Shown here: positions 6,513 to 13,540 of the stretch, piece by piece
Position numbering within the stretch: the first letter of the stretch is position 1
How the letters are laid out: the number at the start of each line of letters is the position of its first letter
From: DATKWV01 sp035529405
Lineage (GTDB): Bacteria > Planctomycetota > Phycisphaerae > Sedimentisphaerales > Anaerobacaceae
Length of the DNA stretch: 18,246 bases
NCBI GenBank assembly: GCA_035529405.1
Contig: DATKWV010000063.1
Location: 1 to 18,246 of the forward strand
Direction: 5' to 3'
Translations under genes and position numbers: made by a program
The notes under the pieces: generated by a model
What the model saw: only the letters and a program-made list of their open reading frames with translations
Database searches by the model: none
What the model was told of the DNA's origin: nothing

Positions 6513-8322
6513 CCTTTGCACCCCGTCTGCTGTCACCTCGTTGCTCTCCGGCTTGGGGCCTTTGTCTTTCTTCAGGCGACATATTCATCGGTCTTTCGCG
6601 CATTTTTTCTCTTTCCTCGGGCGACATACTTTCAAGTCTTTGTCGCATTGCTTCTCTTTCTTCAGGCGACATATTCCTGAATCTTTCACGCCTTCTATCT
6701 GTCTGTTCGGCGGGATTAGCCTGGTCCCATGATTTTTGCGTGGCGGCCTGTTCCATAGATTCACCTTCAAACATTTTTTCCTCGACAGGAGTCCTTTCGG
6801 CCAGCTCAATACCTGCATAAGGTTCAACGCCGGCGGACTTTAACGGCGGCGTCAGCGACACAATCTCGCCCTCCTTAAGGCCGCTTATGATTCGTATCAT
6901 TCTATTGTTGTCCAGGCCTATTTCAACTTTACGAGGTTCCAGCATTTTACCATTCGAAACATAAACGGTGGTTTCTCCCCCCACCCGAAGCACCGCCTGA
7001 ACGGGCACATATACGGCATCGTCGTATCGTTCTATTATGATTTCCGCCTGGCAGCTCATCCCCGTGCGAAGACTGTCATCGTTGTTATCCAGATAAATGT
7101 CCGTGTTATAAACCTTCAGGTCCGGATTCATCCACATACTCTGGGCATCCGGCAGCGGCGCAATATGAGCGACCTTGCCGTAGAATTTTTTTCCCGGCAG
7201 TGCATCAACAGTTATTATGGCCGGCAGACCGGGCCGGATTCTTTGCAGACTGGACTCGTGAATATCCACTTCGGCCTTGGCCGAAGCAGCGGTGGGAAGA
7301 TATATCAATTCCTGGCGCTCCCTGACTTCCTGGCCCTCATCCAAAGGCTGTATGTTACCGCGAAAACCGCCTCTTTCGGCGCTGGTGGCATAAATGACTA
7401 AGCCGTCCACAGGTGCGTATATCTTGGCCTTTTGAATCTGGTCTTCTATTTTTGTAAGCTTGTCTTCCTGTCGCCGGTATTCGGCCTGTTTGGCTTTAAG
7501 GTCGGCTTCTGCCTGTATTACATTCGCTTTAGCTTTGCGTGTTGTCCGTTCCAGGGCCATTTCCGCCTGATGTACATCGCTTTCGAGCTGGGCTAAATTT
7601 CTCCTGTAAGTGAAATCCTTCAGCAAAGCGAGGTTGCTTTCCGCCAGCTTTACATCCAGATCCCTTTTTTGTTGATTCAATTGGTCGGCCTGCAGTTCGG
7701 TCTGTGAAATATATTTTTCACCGAAGAGTGTCTTGGACCACTTTAATGTTTCCTCGGCACGGGCAAGTTCCTCCCTCGCAAGCGTTATTTTTCCCTCAGC
7801 CTCTCTGAGTTGATTCGGATATTCGCCCTCGAGATACTTTTGCAAATCCTGTTTGGCAAATTCCAGAGTTAAATGGGCCTTATCTTTATCACTTTCAGCC
7901 TGGTTTTCCACCACGGCAAAATTCTCGTTGGCATCGATGTAGGAGGCCTCGGCGTTTTGTACCCGTATCTCCTGGTCAATTCTGTTATCCAGCAGTGAAC
8001 TGACATCCAGTTCGACCAGCAGGTCGCCTTTTTTAACCCTTGTGCCTTCAGGTACAAGCGTAATAATAGATGTTCTTCCTTCAACCTCGTTTTTTAGAAT
8101 CACCTGGTCCCTGGGTTTGATAGTACCTGATTCGGTCACACTGATTGCAAGAGGCCCGCGTATGACAGCAAATGTCGCTGCCTGCTGTGCGAATTCGTCA
8201 TCGGTTCTGAATTTACCGAACCACAGGATGACGGTGCCGGCGACCACTGCTGAAATAACAAGTACAGCTGTTGCAAAGTATTTACTCTTGATAAAACCGA
8301 ATTTCACTTTTTTTTCCGACAT
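6505..8322 (-). CDS. HlyD/MacA-type periplasmic efflux adaptor with MSPEER-repeat tail
   Basis: A 605-residue membrane-fusion protein linking inner-membrane transporter and outer-membrane channel. It has an N-terminal anchor helix (about 16-36), the first half of a lipoyl-like domain (about 68-107, VPEGTRVKKGDLLVELD), a long coiled coil (about 115-300), the second lipoyl half (IYAPVDGLVI, 301-310), a beta-barrel part (about 345-430) and a membrane-proximal part ending near 500. The coil is much longer than in E. coli MacA. Residues 540-605 are an unusual charged tail with MSPEER at 551, 566 and 581, an exact 15-residue spacing. It starts 3 bases after the outer-membrane-factor stop, with AGAGGG about 10 bases before the ATG. 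The tail is absent from standard family members and its role is unknown. Confidence 0.93.
   Translation of the reverse strand: MSEKKVKFGFIKSKYFATAVLVISAVVAGTVILWFGKFRTDDEFAQQAATFAVIRGPLAISVTESGTIKPRDQVILKNEVEGRTSIITLVPEGTRVKKGDLLVELDVSSLLDNRIDQEIRVQNAEASYIDANENFAVVENQAESDKDKAHLTLEFAKQDLQKYLEGEYPNQLREAEGKITLAREELARAEETLKWSKTLFGEKYISQTELQADQLNQQKRDLDVKLAESNLALLKDFTYRRNLAQLESDVHQAEMALERTTRKAKANVIQAEADLKAKQAEYRRQEDKLTKIEDQIQKAKIYAPVDGLVIYATSAERGGFRGNIQPLDEGQEVRERQELIYLPTAASAKAEVDIHESSLQRIRPGLPAIITVDALPGKKFYGKVAHIAPLPDAQSMWMNPDLKVYNTDIYLDNNDDSLRTGMSCQAEIIIERYDDAVYVPVQAVLRVGGETTVYVSNGKMLEPRKVEIGLDNNRMIRIISGLKEGEIVSLTPPLKSAGVEPYAGIELAERTPVEEKMFEGESMEQAATQKSWDQANPAEQTDRRRERFRNMSPEEREAMRQRLESMSPEEREKMRERPMNMSPEERQRPQAGEQRGDSRRGAKDE
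6553..6690 (-). repeat. 45-bp period coding repeat (MSPEER units)
   Basis: The 3' end of the adaptor gene contains three units spaced 45 bases apart, seen on the plus strand as CAGGCGACAT, CGGGCGACAT and CAGGCGACAT within similar flanks. They encode MSPEERxxMRxR-like units rich in Arg, Glu and Met, predicted helical. Third-position differences between units suggest an older duplication kept under protein-level selection. Confidence 0.7.
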
Positions 8323-8325
8323 ACT

Positions 8326-10257
8326 TTAGATTCCCTCTGGCTTATACTCCTGCCATAACCCTTTTTCATCAACCTTCAGCAGCCCGGTATCGCGCTGAAA
8401 CTGTAGTTCGGCTACCCTGTAATCGACCACAGCCTTTGTTAATCCGTTCTGTGCCGAAAGCAGCGCCTCCTGAGCTTCCAGCAAATCACGCATCTGCGCC
8501 CTGCCTGCTTCAAGAAACATATTGACACTTTTAACGCGCTTCTGGGCCACATATACGGCTTTTGCCTGAATATACAGGCTTTCTCGTGCCTGCAGCAAAT
8601 CACGAAGCTCGTTGACAACGGCAAGCTTGATTCTATCCTCCAGTATTTGCACGTCCCGTACGGCCTGTTCGAGGTTAATAAAACTGTTGCGGTAAATGTT
8701 GCGTTCTTTGGTCCTTTCGAACGGCAGGTCCAGCGTTAAAATCGACGAAAACTTTGCCTTGTCTGCGCGAAATTGTGCATCGTCCAAATCCGCACTGGTT
8801 ATTGTCCTTCTTTCGGCGCCGGTCTGGGCAGAGCCGAAGAAAGTAAGCTCGGCGCCTAATGCGTCTGCCGCTACAACCACTGCCCTTTGTCCGTCATAGA
8901 CCCGGCCCTGGGCAACACGCAAATCCAGACGATTATCAAGGGCCAGCCGCAATGCCGCCGATTCGTCTATTTCCAGCGGCCCTGCGTTCTCACGACCCGG
9001 CTGGACCAGTTCGATAGGTGCATCAGCCGGCGGAGTTTCCCCCCCAGCCTTTAATTCTTCCTGGTCGGCTATCTCTTTCATAATCTTTGCTGTTGGTGCA
9101 ACCAGCTTTTCCAACTCGGCTCTATCCAGCTCAAGTACCGCATCCGGCGGCAGTCCCAGCACGCTCTTGAATGAATCCAGGCCTTTTTTGTATGATTCGC
9201 CGGCCCGTATCCACCGTTCTCTTGCCCTTAATTCGTTCTGCTGTGCCTGGTCAACCTCAATTTCTCTCATTTTGCCGGCGTCAGCCAGCCTGCGGCTGCG
9301 ACGGCTGGAGGCGATTACAAGGCGGTAATTCTCCTGGCTGTTTTTTACTTCATCAAGCTGGTTCAAAACCGTCAAATATCTGGCGGCAACATCCACGGCA
9401 AAGGTCTTCTTGAACCGCTCGAATCCGTAAATTGCATAAACAACGTCTCTTTCAGCCTGTGTCAGCGGTTCTGTAACAATATGTCTGCCCGAACCCCTTA
9501 GCAAAGGTATCGAAATTGTTGCATCGCCGGCAATACCCAGCGACGAAGCGCCTCCTGCGGTCATTAGTTTTGCCAGGTCCATTGCGAGGGCGGCGGTTAT
9601 TTCGGCTCCGCTGAGAAGTTTCCTGCTGATACCGATTTGGCCGCTGTTTACCGTGCCGCGGACGGCCCTGTCGCCGGTGGTATCGCTGCTGAGAAGGTTT
9701 TCCACCTGGCCGGCAAAGATGTTCCGAAATTCATTACGCTCCAGGTCAAGAGCCAGTGCTGTCTTAAATACGTCTTCTTTCTGTGTCTGATAATCAAAAC
9801 TGTTGGCGGCACCTACTTCCAGTGCCTGCACAAGCGAGAATTTGAGTAATTTGTCTTTTTCGAGAAGTAAAATCGGGTCAAGTGACGGCTCGGCCTGCGG
9901 GTAATCTGGTTCAGGCCAGTGTTCGATGGGAGGCAGGCGGTCGCTTCCCAGCGAAGCCTCGGCGGTATATGGCAGGTCCTGTTGTAATAACAGCCTGCGT
10001 CGAAGCGTATCGCTTGGCCGTTCGATATTAATCTGCTGTGATTTACCTAACACCTGTCCGGTCTTTTCCCGTATTATGCCTTTGGCTGTCTTATCGGCGT
10101 TAAGCCGATATTTGGTAGGCGATTGACATCCCATTTCAGTAAATAATGCTAAAAACACCAAACAAAACACCGCCAAAAACCTGCTGCCGGGGACCTGCCG
10201 GGCAGATACCATGCCGGTGTCCGTGGCGACAACGTACTTGTTTGGGTCTGTCTTCAT
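8326..10257 (-). CDS. TolC-type outer membrane efflux protein, possible lipoprotein
   Basis: A 643-residue outer-membrane factor that would form the exit duct of the pump. After a hydrophobic segment (about 27-40) comes Cys44 in FTEMGCQS, a weak lipobox (Glu at -3 is unusual), so lipidation is possible but unsure. Two OEP-type repeats follow: about 135-370 (coil-rich, ADAGKMREIEVDQAQQNELRARE) and about 428-625 (LDNRLDLRVAQGRV, LPFERTKERNIYRNSFINLEQAVRD, FLEAGRAQMRDLLEAQEALLSAQN), as expected for TolC relatives. The protein is longer than E. coli TolC because of an N-terminal extension (50-130) and a proline-rich linker (400-425). The start is uncertain: ATG 10257 lacks a clear Shine-Dalgarno, and ATG 10212 is an alternative that keeps the signal segment. 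It lies 34 bases after the repressor gene. Confidence 0.9.
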   Translation of the reverse strand: MKTDPNKYVVATDTGMVSARQVPGSRFLAVFCLVFLALFTEMGCQSPTKYRLNADKTAKGIIREKTGQVLGKSQQINIERPSDTLRRRLLLQQDLPYTAEASLGSDRLPPIEHWPEPDYPQAEPSLDPILLLEKDKLLKFSLVQALEVGAANSFDYQTQKEDVFKTALALDLERNEFRNIFAGQVENLLSSDTTGDRAVRGTVNSGQIGISRKLLSGAEITAALAMDLAKLMTAGGASSLGIAGDATISIPLLRGSGRHIVTEPLTQAERDVVYAIYGFERFKKTFAVDVAARYLTVLNQLDEVKNSQENYRLVIASSRRSRRLADAGKMREIEVDQAQQNELRARERWIRAGESYKKGLDSFKSVLGLPPDAVLELDRAELEKLVAPTAKIMKEIADQEELKAGGETPPADAPIELVQPGRENAGPLEIDESAALRLALDNRLDLRVAQGRVYDGQRAVVVAADALGAELTFFGSAQTGAERRTITSADLDDAQFRADKAKFSSILTLDLPFERTKERNIYRNSFINLEQAVRDVQILEDRIKLAVVNELRDLLQARESLYIQAKAVYVAQKRVKSVNMFLEAGRAQMRDLLEAQEALLSAQNGLTKAVVDYRVAELQFQRDTGLLKVDEKGLWQEYKPEGI

Positions 10258-10291
10258 AAAACAGGTATTACACGATACTCAAAAAGACAAC

Positions 10292-10909
10292 TTATTTTAC
10301 AGCCGGCTGTAGCAGGCACAGCCTGTCGGCCGGCACACTTACTCCATTCAGAAACAGGTTTACCAATAGTTCATCACTTTTCAAATTGTCGGGTATGCTG
10401 CCGAGGTCTCTTGCCCGGGTTCGCAGCATTCCCAGCAGAAGAGTTGCTAAAACTTCGGCTGGGACATCAGACCTGACCGCTGCCTCTGCAATACCATCCG
10501 AAAGTATATCGGCCAGGGCGTTGACAAGCATTTTGCGTTTAGCCAGCCATCGCTGCCGAACTTTGCCCCTGCGCAAATAAACCAGCCCCGCCTCGTTCTG
10601 CATCATTTGCAGCAGTTGTCGCCTGCTGGCGAAGAACTTACTGACCTGCCCACAGGCATTCAGCAGTTCCTCGGAAAATGAACTGTTGTGTTGGACTTTC
10701 TGCTTCAATAGTTCACAAAGTTCGTTGAAGCCGGAAGTAGCCACCTCGAAGAATAAATCGTCCTTGTCCTTGAAGTAATGGTAAATTGTACCCTTGCCGA
10801 CCCCAGCGGCCTCGGCAATTTCGTCCAGCGTAATTTCATGGAATCGCCGGTTGGCGGCTAATTTTTCAACCACCCGCATAATCTGTTTTCGTTTCTGGTT
10901 ACGAACCAT
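10292..10909 (-). CDS. TetR/AcrR-family transcriptional repressor of the efflux operon
   Basis: A 205-residue regulator. The N-terminal HTH is clear (about 24-46, ITLDEIAEAAGVGKGTIYHYFKDKDDLF), with the GT(I/V)Y.YF signature of the TetR family. Residues 55-200 are a helical ligand-binding domain without recognisable sequence specificity. It is the first gene of the operon, preceded by a promoter and a palindromic site fitting its own operator, so it probably represses itself and the downstream pump genes until an exported compound binds. AGGAAA lies about 9 bases before the ATG. The ligand is unknown. Confidence 0.93.
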   Translation of the reverse strand: MVRNQKRKQIMRVVEKLAANRRFHEITLDEIAEAAGVGKGTIYHYFKDKDDLFFEVATSGFNELCELLKQKVQHNSSFSEELLNACGQVSKFFASRRQLLQMMQNEAGLVYLRRGKVRQRWLAKRKMLVNALADILSDGIAEAAVRSDVPAEVLATLLLGMLRTRARDLGSIPDNLKSDELLVNLFLNGVSVPADRLCLLQPAVK

Positions 10910-10975
10910 TGTTCGTTTTCCTAAAAATACGGAATTGAGCCCTTGCCGGATGCAGCCAGCCCCTCCTTAGACAGA

Positions 10976-10989
10976 ACTGACCAGTCAGT
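10976..10989 (-). promoter_or_regulatory. Palindromic operator candidate for the TetR-type repressor
   Basis: The plus strand reads ACTGACCAGTCAGT, perfect 6-base arms ACTGAC/GTCAGT around a 2-base centre. It sits directly downstream of the -10 box and covers the expected transcription start (about 10986). TetR-family repressors commonly bind inverted repeats of this size at such positions. No second copy was seen between the other genes of the operon. Confidence 0.65.
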
Positions 10990-10992
10990 ACT

Positions 10993-10998
10993 ATTATA
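10993..10998 (-). promoter_or_regulatory. -10 box of the efflux operon promoter
   Basis: The minus strand has a perfect TATAAT (10998-10993). No good TTGACA-like -35 lies 16-18 bases upstream (about AATAAA), so the promoter may be moderate or need other contacts. The predicted start falls inside the palindrome at 10976-10989, about 75 bases before the repressor start codon. Confidence 0.6.
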
Positions 10999-11040
10999 GA
11001 CGTACCCAGGGCAGTTTTATTGCATTTTTCGGAAAAATCG

Positions 11041-11092
11041 GCAGGTTGCTGAAAAAAAGCCTGCTTTAATACAAAAAAACCTTGTTTTTTTG
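11041..11092 (-). terminator. Candidate terminator hairpins after rmuC
   Basis: Two inverted repeats lie between the rmuC stop and the efflux promoter. CAAAAAAAC/GTTTTTTTG (11072-11092) is a perfect 9-bp AT-rich stem with a 3-base loop. GCAGG/CCTGC (11041-11064) is a 5-bp GC stem with a large A-rich (plus) or U-rich (minus) loop. Either could help end the leftward rmuC transcript before the efflux promoter, but neither has the ideal GC stem followed by a U-run. Confidence 0.35.
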
Positions 11093-11145
11093 CGGTATTT
11101 GACCAGAAAAACGCTCAAAAGGCATAATGGCAGACCGGTTTTTGC

Positions 11146-12168
11146 TCATACATCAGGTTCGCCCTGAGTGTGCTCTAAGGCCTCGGCGAAACGGTTGAGG
11201 TTTTGACCGGCCTGGTCATACTTGTTAAAAGTGTTGCGGATGTGGCTGCCGAGGGTATCCCAGCTTGAGACAAACTGGGCGAAATCGGCGTTGAGCTTTT
11301 TGAGGTTCTGGCGTATTTCGGCTGCCTGTTTTTCTATCTGCAGGCCGTGCAAACCCATAACCACCGTCATAAGGTAGGCATACAGAAGGTTCGGAGACAC
11401 CGGTATGACCTTTTTATCCAGCGCTATGTCTAAAACGTCCCTTTCCTGTTCGGTGTACCTTACTATCGTTTCATAGTAAACGTTCTCAGCAGGAATGTAC
11501 ATTATTGCAAAATCCAGCGTACCCTCGGCGGGCCTGATATAACTGGAGGCAATTGTATCAATATGGGCGGTTACATCCTTTAGAAACTGTTTGCGAAGCG
11601 ATGCTTTTTCCTGGTCGGTCGTGCCTTGGGCAACTCGTTCGAAGCTCGGCAGGGGAAACTTTGCATCAATGGGCACGGAGAAATCGTCAAGCTGCACGAG
11701 GGCATCGACTATTTTTCCGTCGCTGAAGGCATACTGTAATTTGTAAGTGGCGACAGGCAGGATTTGCGACAACAAATTCTCCAGCGAACGTTCGCCCATC
11801 TGGCCTCTAAGTTTGGGCGAGCTTAAGATGTCCTGCAATCTTCTTACCTCGCCTGCAAGCTGGAGCATTTGCTTGTTTGTTCCGTGCAGTTCCCCAATCC
11901 GGGCATTGAGCTGGGCAAGCAGGTGCTGGCTGGACTGCAAGTTCTGCGTCATACCGACCTGGCTGGTGTGTAAAGAGCTTTGCAGGTGTTCGCAGGTTTG
12001 AGCCTGGGCGGCCTTAAGGGCGTCGAGCTGCTGCTGGAGGAGGTTTATACTGCTGGTTTGGCCTGTCAGCTGATTTCGACCGGCAGAGTATGCTGTAATC
12101 AGCCATATCAGAAGACCCATTGCGCATATAACCAGAACCAGAACAACAACTACCAGGATAAGCTGCAT
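11146..12168 (-). CDS. rmuC: RmuC-family DNA recombination protein
   Basis: A 340-residue RmuC. The N-terminus is a membrane helix (about 3-25), then a coiled coil (about 36-113) and the nuclease-like RmuC core: RGQMGERSLENLLSQIL (121-137), ALVQLDDFSVPIDAKFPLPS (156-175) with the conserved IDAKFP, and TLDFAIMYIPAENVYYETI further on. In E. coli RmuC limits inversions at short inverted repeats and is thought to be a nuclease; the fold is related to restriction-endonuclease-like enzymes. This one is shorter than E. coli RmuC (about 475 residues), mostly through a shorter coil and tail. GGGAG stands five bases before the ATG. It is monocistronic here and divergent from the ASCH gene. Confidence 0.95.
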   Translation of the reverse strand: MQLILVVVVLVLVICAMGLLIWLITAYSAGRNQLTGQTSSINLLQQQLDALKAAQAQTCEHLQSSLHTSQVGMTQNLQSSQHLLAQLNARIGELHGTNKQMLQLAGEVRRLQDILSSPKLRGQMGERSLENLLSQILPVATYKLQYAFSDGKIVDALVQLDDFSVPIDAKFPLPSFERVAQGTTDQEKASLRKQFLKDVTAHIDTIASSYIRPAEGTLDFAIMYIPAENVYYETIVRYTEQERDVLDIALDKKVIPVSPNLLYAYLMTVVMGLHGLQIEKQAAEIRQNLKKLNADFAQFVSSWDTLGSHIRNTFNKYDQAGQNLNRFAEALEHTQGEPDV

Positions 12169-12263
12169 TTTCTCTCCCGTGAAAAAACAGTTATAGATTG
12201 TCCGCCAGGCCAGGTCAGAACAGTTGCTATTTTACCCTTTGTTTTTATTATATAAAGCCAATT
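12169..12263. promoter_or_regulatory. Divergent promoter region between rmuC and the ASCH gene
   Basis: 95 bases separate the two divergent starts. On the plus strand TTGCTA (12224-12229) and ATTATA/TTATAT (12247-12253) at 17-18 bases could serve the ASCH gene, with a very short leader. On the minus strand TATAAC (12195-12190) could be the rmuC -10, without a convincing -35. Confidence 0.3.
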
Positions 12264-12686
12264 ATGCCCAATTACCACCTGGTTATTTTGAAAAGACCGT
12301 ATCTGGAATCGATACTGGCACATACAAAGCGTATTGAGTCACGCTTCAGCCATAGGCGCGGGAGCTTTTTTGGGCAAATATCAGCTGGGGACAAATTATT
12401 TTTGAAAATAAGTGGGGGGCCGGTTTGTGCCGTGGCAACCGCCGGGTCGGTGAGAAATTTTACAAACCTTACGCCGGACCGAATACTCCAGCTGAAAAAC
12501 ACATACAACCACCTTATATGTGCCGAAAATGACTACTGGCAGTCCAAAACCGACTGCAGGTTTGGTGTTTTGGTCTGGTTGAATGATGTTCGCAGGATTG
12601 AGCCGCTACAGATTGACAAGAGGGATTGGCGAGCATGGGTGGTGCTGACGAAGAAAAAAGACTTTGGGCTGCTGCGGTACTTTTAG
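12264..12686 (+). CDS. Small ASCH-domain protein
   Basis: A 140-residue protein filling one ASCH/PUA-like domain. HLVILKRPYLESILAHTKRIESRFS (5-29) matches the family pattern around the KxxExR motif; in most members a Gly stands where His20 is. GDKLFLKISGGPVCAVATAGSV (42-63) is the conserved beta-barrel core. ASCH proteins are predicted RNA-binding or RNA-acting and some are cytidine-type amidohydrolases, so the role here is open. The start at ATG 12264 leaves exactly the domain; an in-frame TTG 66 bases upstream is less likely. No clear Shine-Dalgarno precedes it. The stop lies 15 bases from the stop of the convergent amidase-like gene. Confidence 0.8.
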   Translation: MPNYHLVILKRPYLESILAHTKRIESRFSHRRGSFFGQISAGDKLFLKISGGPVCAVATAGSVRNFTNLTPDRILQLKNTYNHLICAENDYWQSKTDCRFGVLVWLNDVRRIEPLQIDKRDWRAWVVLTKKKDFGLLRYF

Positions 12687-12701
12687 CGGCTGCGGAGGTT
12701 T

Positions 12702-13262
12702 TTACTGCCAGTCTGCGGGGTAATAAATCAATTCGAGGGCGATTTTGAATTTTCGGCAAAGTCCTTCTACCAGCGCCTCGGTTCTTTTTATTTGCAGGTC
12801 GGTCGGAGGTGAGTTTCGGCCGTCGGCAATAACGCATATACGGATGGTTCGGATGCTGCCGTACCAGGTTCGGCCGGGCATAATGGACCATTGTTTCTGC
12901 CACTTTTCCGTCGGCAGGATTTGCCCATCGCTGCCTCCGAGGCTGTTACAGATAACAAAATGGCAGTTAATATCCTGCGGCCCTGCAAGTCCGTTCAGCG
13001 ATGCCAATTGTTCGATATTACCGGCCTTTGTGCCGCTGTAGTGGATTTCTATACTGCTCCAGCGCTCACGGGATTGAGCTGCTTTCGAAGAAATGGCTGT
13101 TTCTACGGGGTCGAGGCGATAATAGCTTGAAAGGCAGAACGGTCCGGCAGCGGGAGGATTATTCCCCAGAGCCATCAAGACAATTGCGCCGCCTGTCATG
13201 GCAATTAACAAAGCGGCTAACACTTTCGCCACCCGTGGCCGGTTTGCAGTGTTTTCGTCCAT
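12702..13262 (-). CDS. Membrane-anchored amidase_2/PGRP-like protein, C-terminally short
   Basis: A 186-residue protein with an N-terminal membrane helix (about 11-32) and an N-acetylmuramoyl-L-alanine amidase-like domain (about 66-176). WSSIEIHYSGT (68-78) corresponds to the first zinc-ligand strand (His74) and NCHFVICN (99-106) to the conserved YHFVI strand. ICVIADGRNSPPTDLQIKRTEALVEGL (142-168) matches the family's late part. The usual end segment with the other two zinc ligands (H..V..T.CPG) is missing: the protein stops at IYYPADWQ. No frameshift explains this, because downstream frames show nothing similar. It may bind rather than cut peptidoglycan, or use other ligands. The upstream TTG 13352 lies outside the promoter, so ATG 13262 is chosen. 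Confidence 0.8.
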   Translation of the reverse strand: MDENTANRPRVAKVLAALLIAMTGGAIVLMALGNNPPAAGPFCLSSYYRLDPVETAISSKAAQSRERWSSIEIHYSGTKAGNIEQLASLNGLAGPQDINCHFVICNSLGGSDGQILPTEKWQKQWSIMPGRTWYGSIRTIRICVIADGRNSPPTDLQIKRTEALVEGLCRKFKIALELIYYPADWQ

Positions 13263-13320
13263 GAAAAACCCGTTCCAGGATTCACAGGTGCCTGTATTTT
13301 TACGGCACGACAGTGATTTT

Positions 13321-13349
13321 TTTATAAAACAAACATCGGTATTTGGCAA
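13321..13349 (-). promoter_or_regulatory. Promoter of the amidase-like gene
   Basis: On the minus strand TTGCCA (13349-13344), a 17-base spacer and TATAAA (13326-13321) match 5 of 6 bases at each box. The start would be near 13313, giving a leader of about 50 bases to ATG 13262. This excludes the longer reading frame beginning at TTG 13352. Confidence 0.65.
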
Positions 13350-13388
13350 CAAATTACTTCAATTTTTGCAGAAGATTCTTTAATCTAT

Positions 13389-13503
13389 CTGGGGAACCAG
13401 CTTTCTGTCGGCAGCCAGGGCACAGGTTTTTTCCCCAAATAGCTGCAAAGCTGTAAGTTTGATGAACCGATAAGATACGAGTGGGTAATGTAGTGTTGGA
13501 CAC
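13389..13503 (+). ncRNA. Structured 5' leader candidate upstream of the DUF4954 gene
   Basis: The leader contains CTGG-GGAA-CCAG (13389-13400) and ATAGCT-GCAA-AGCTGT (13439-13454), both stems closed by GNRA tetraloops, then GTGT-TGG-ACAC (13493-13503). The GGGGAA of the first hairpin could instead pair with TTCCCCA at 13431-13437 (stem TGGGGAA/TTCCCCA), which would disrupt the first hairpin. Two GNRA stems and exclusive pairings within 115 bases suggest a cis-acting RNA. It does not match any riboswitch consensus I can recall. The promoter is not clear. Confidence 0.35.
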
Positions 13504-13540
13504 GGGCTAAAAGATTTGTGTGATGGTAGGAGTGAAAAAA

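Noticed and set aside
12264..13262. Frameshift as the reason for the short amidase-like protein
   Set aside because: Frames downstream of its stop show no CPG or HRDV-like segment, and the convergent ASCH gene occupies the sequence.
13389..13503. Leader read as a c-di-GMP (GEMM) riboswitch because of CAGGGCACAGG and GCAAAGC-like pieces
   Set aside because: The order and spacing of the conserved GEMM elements do not fit, and the GCAAAGC piece is explained by a GNRA hairpin.
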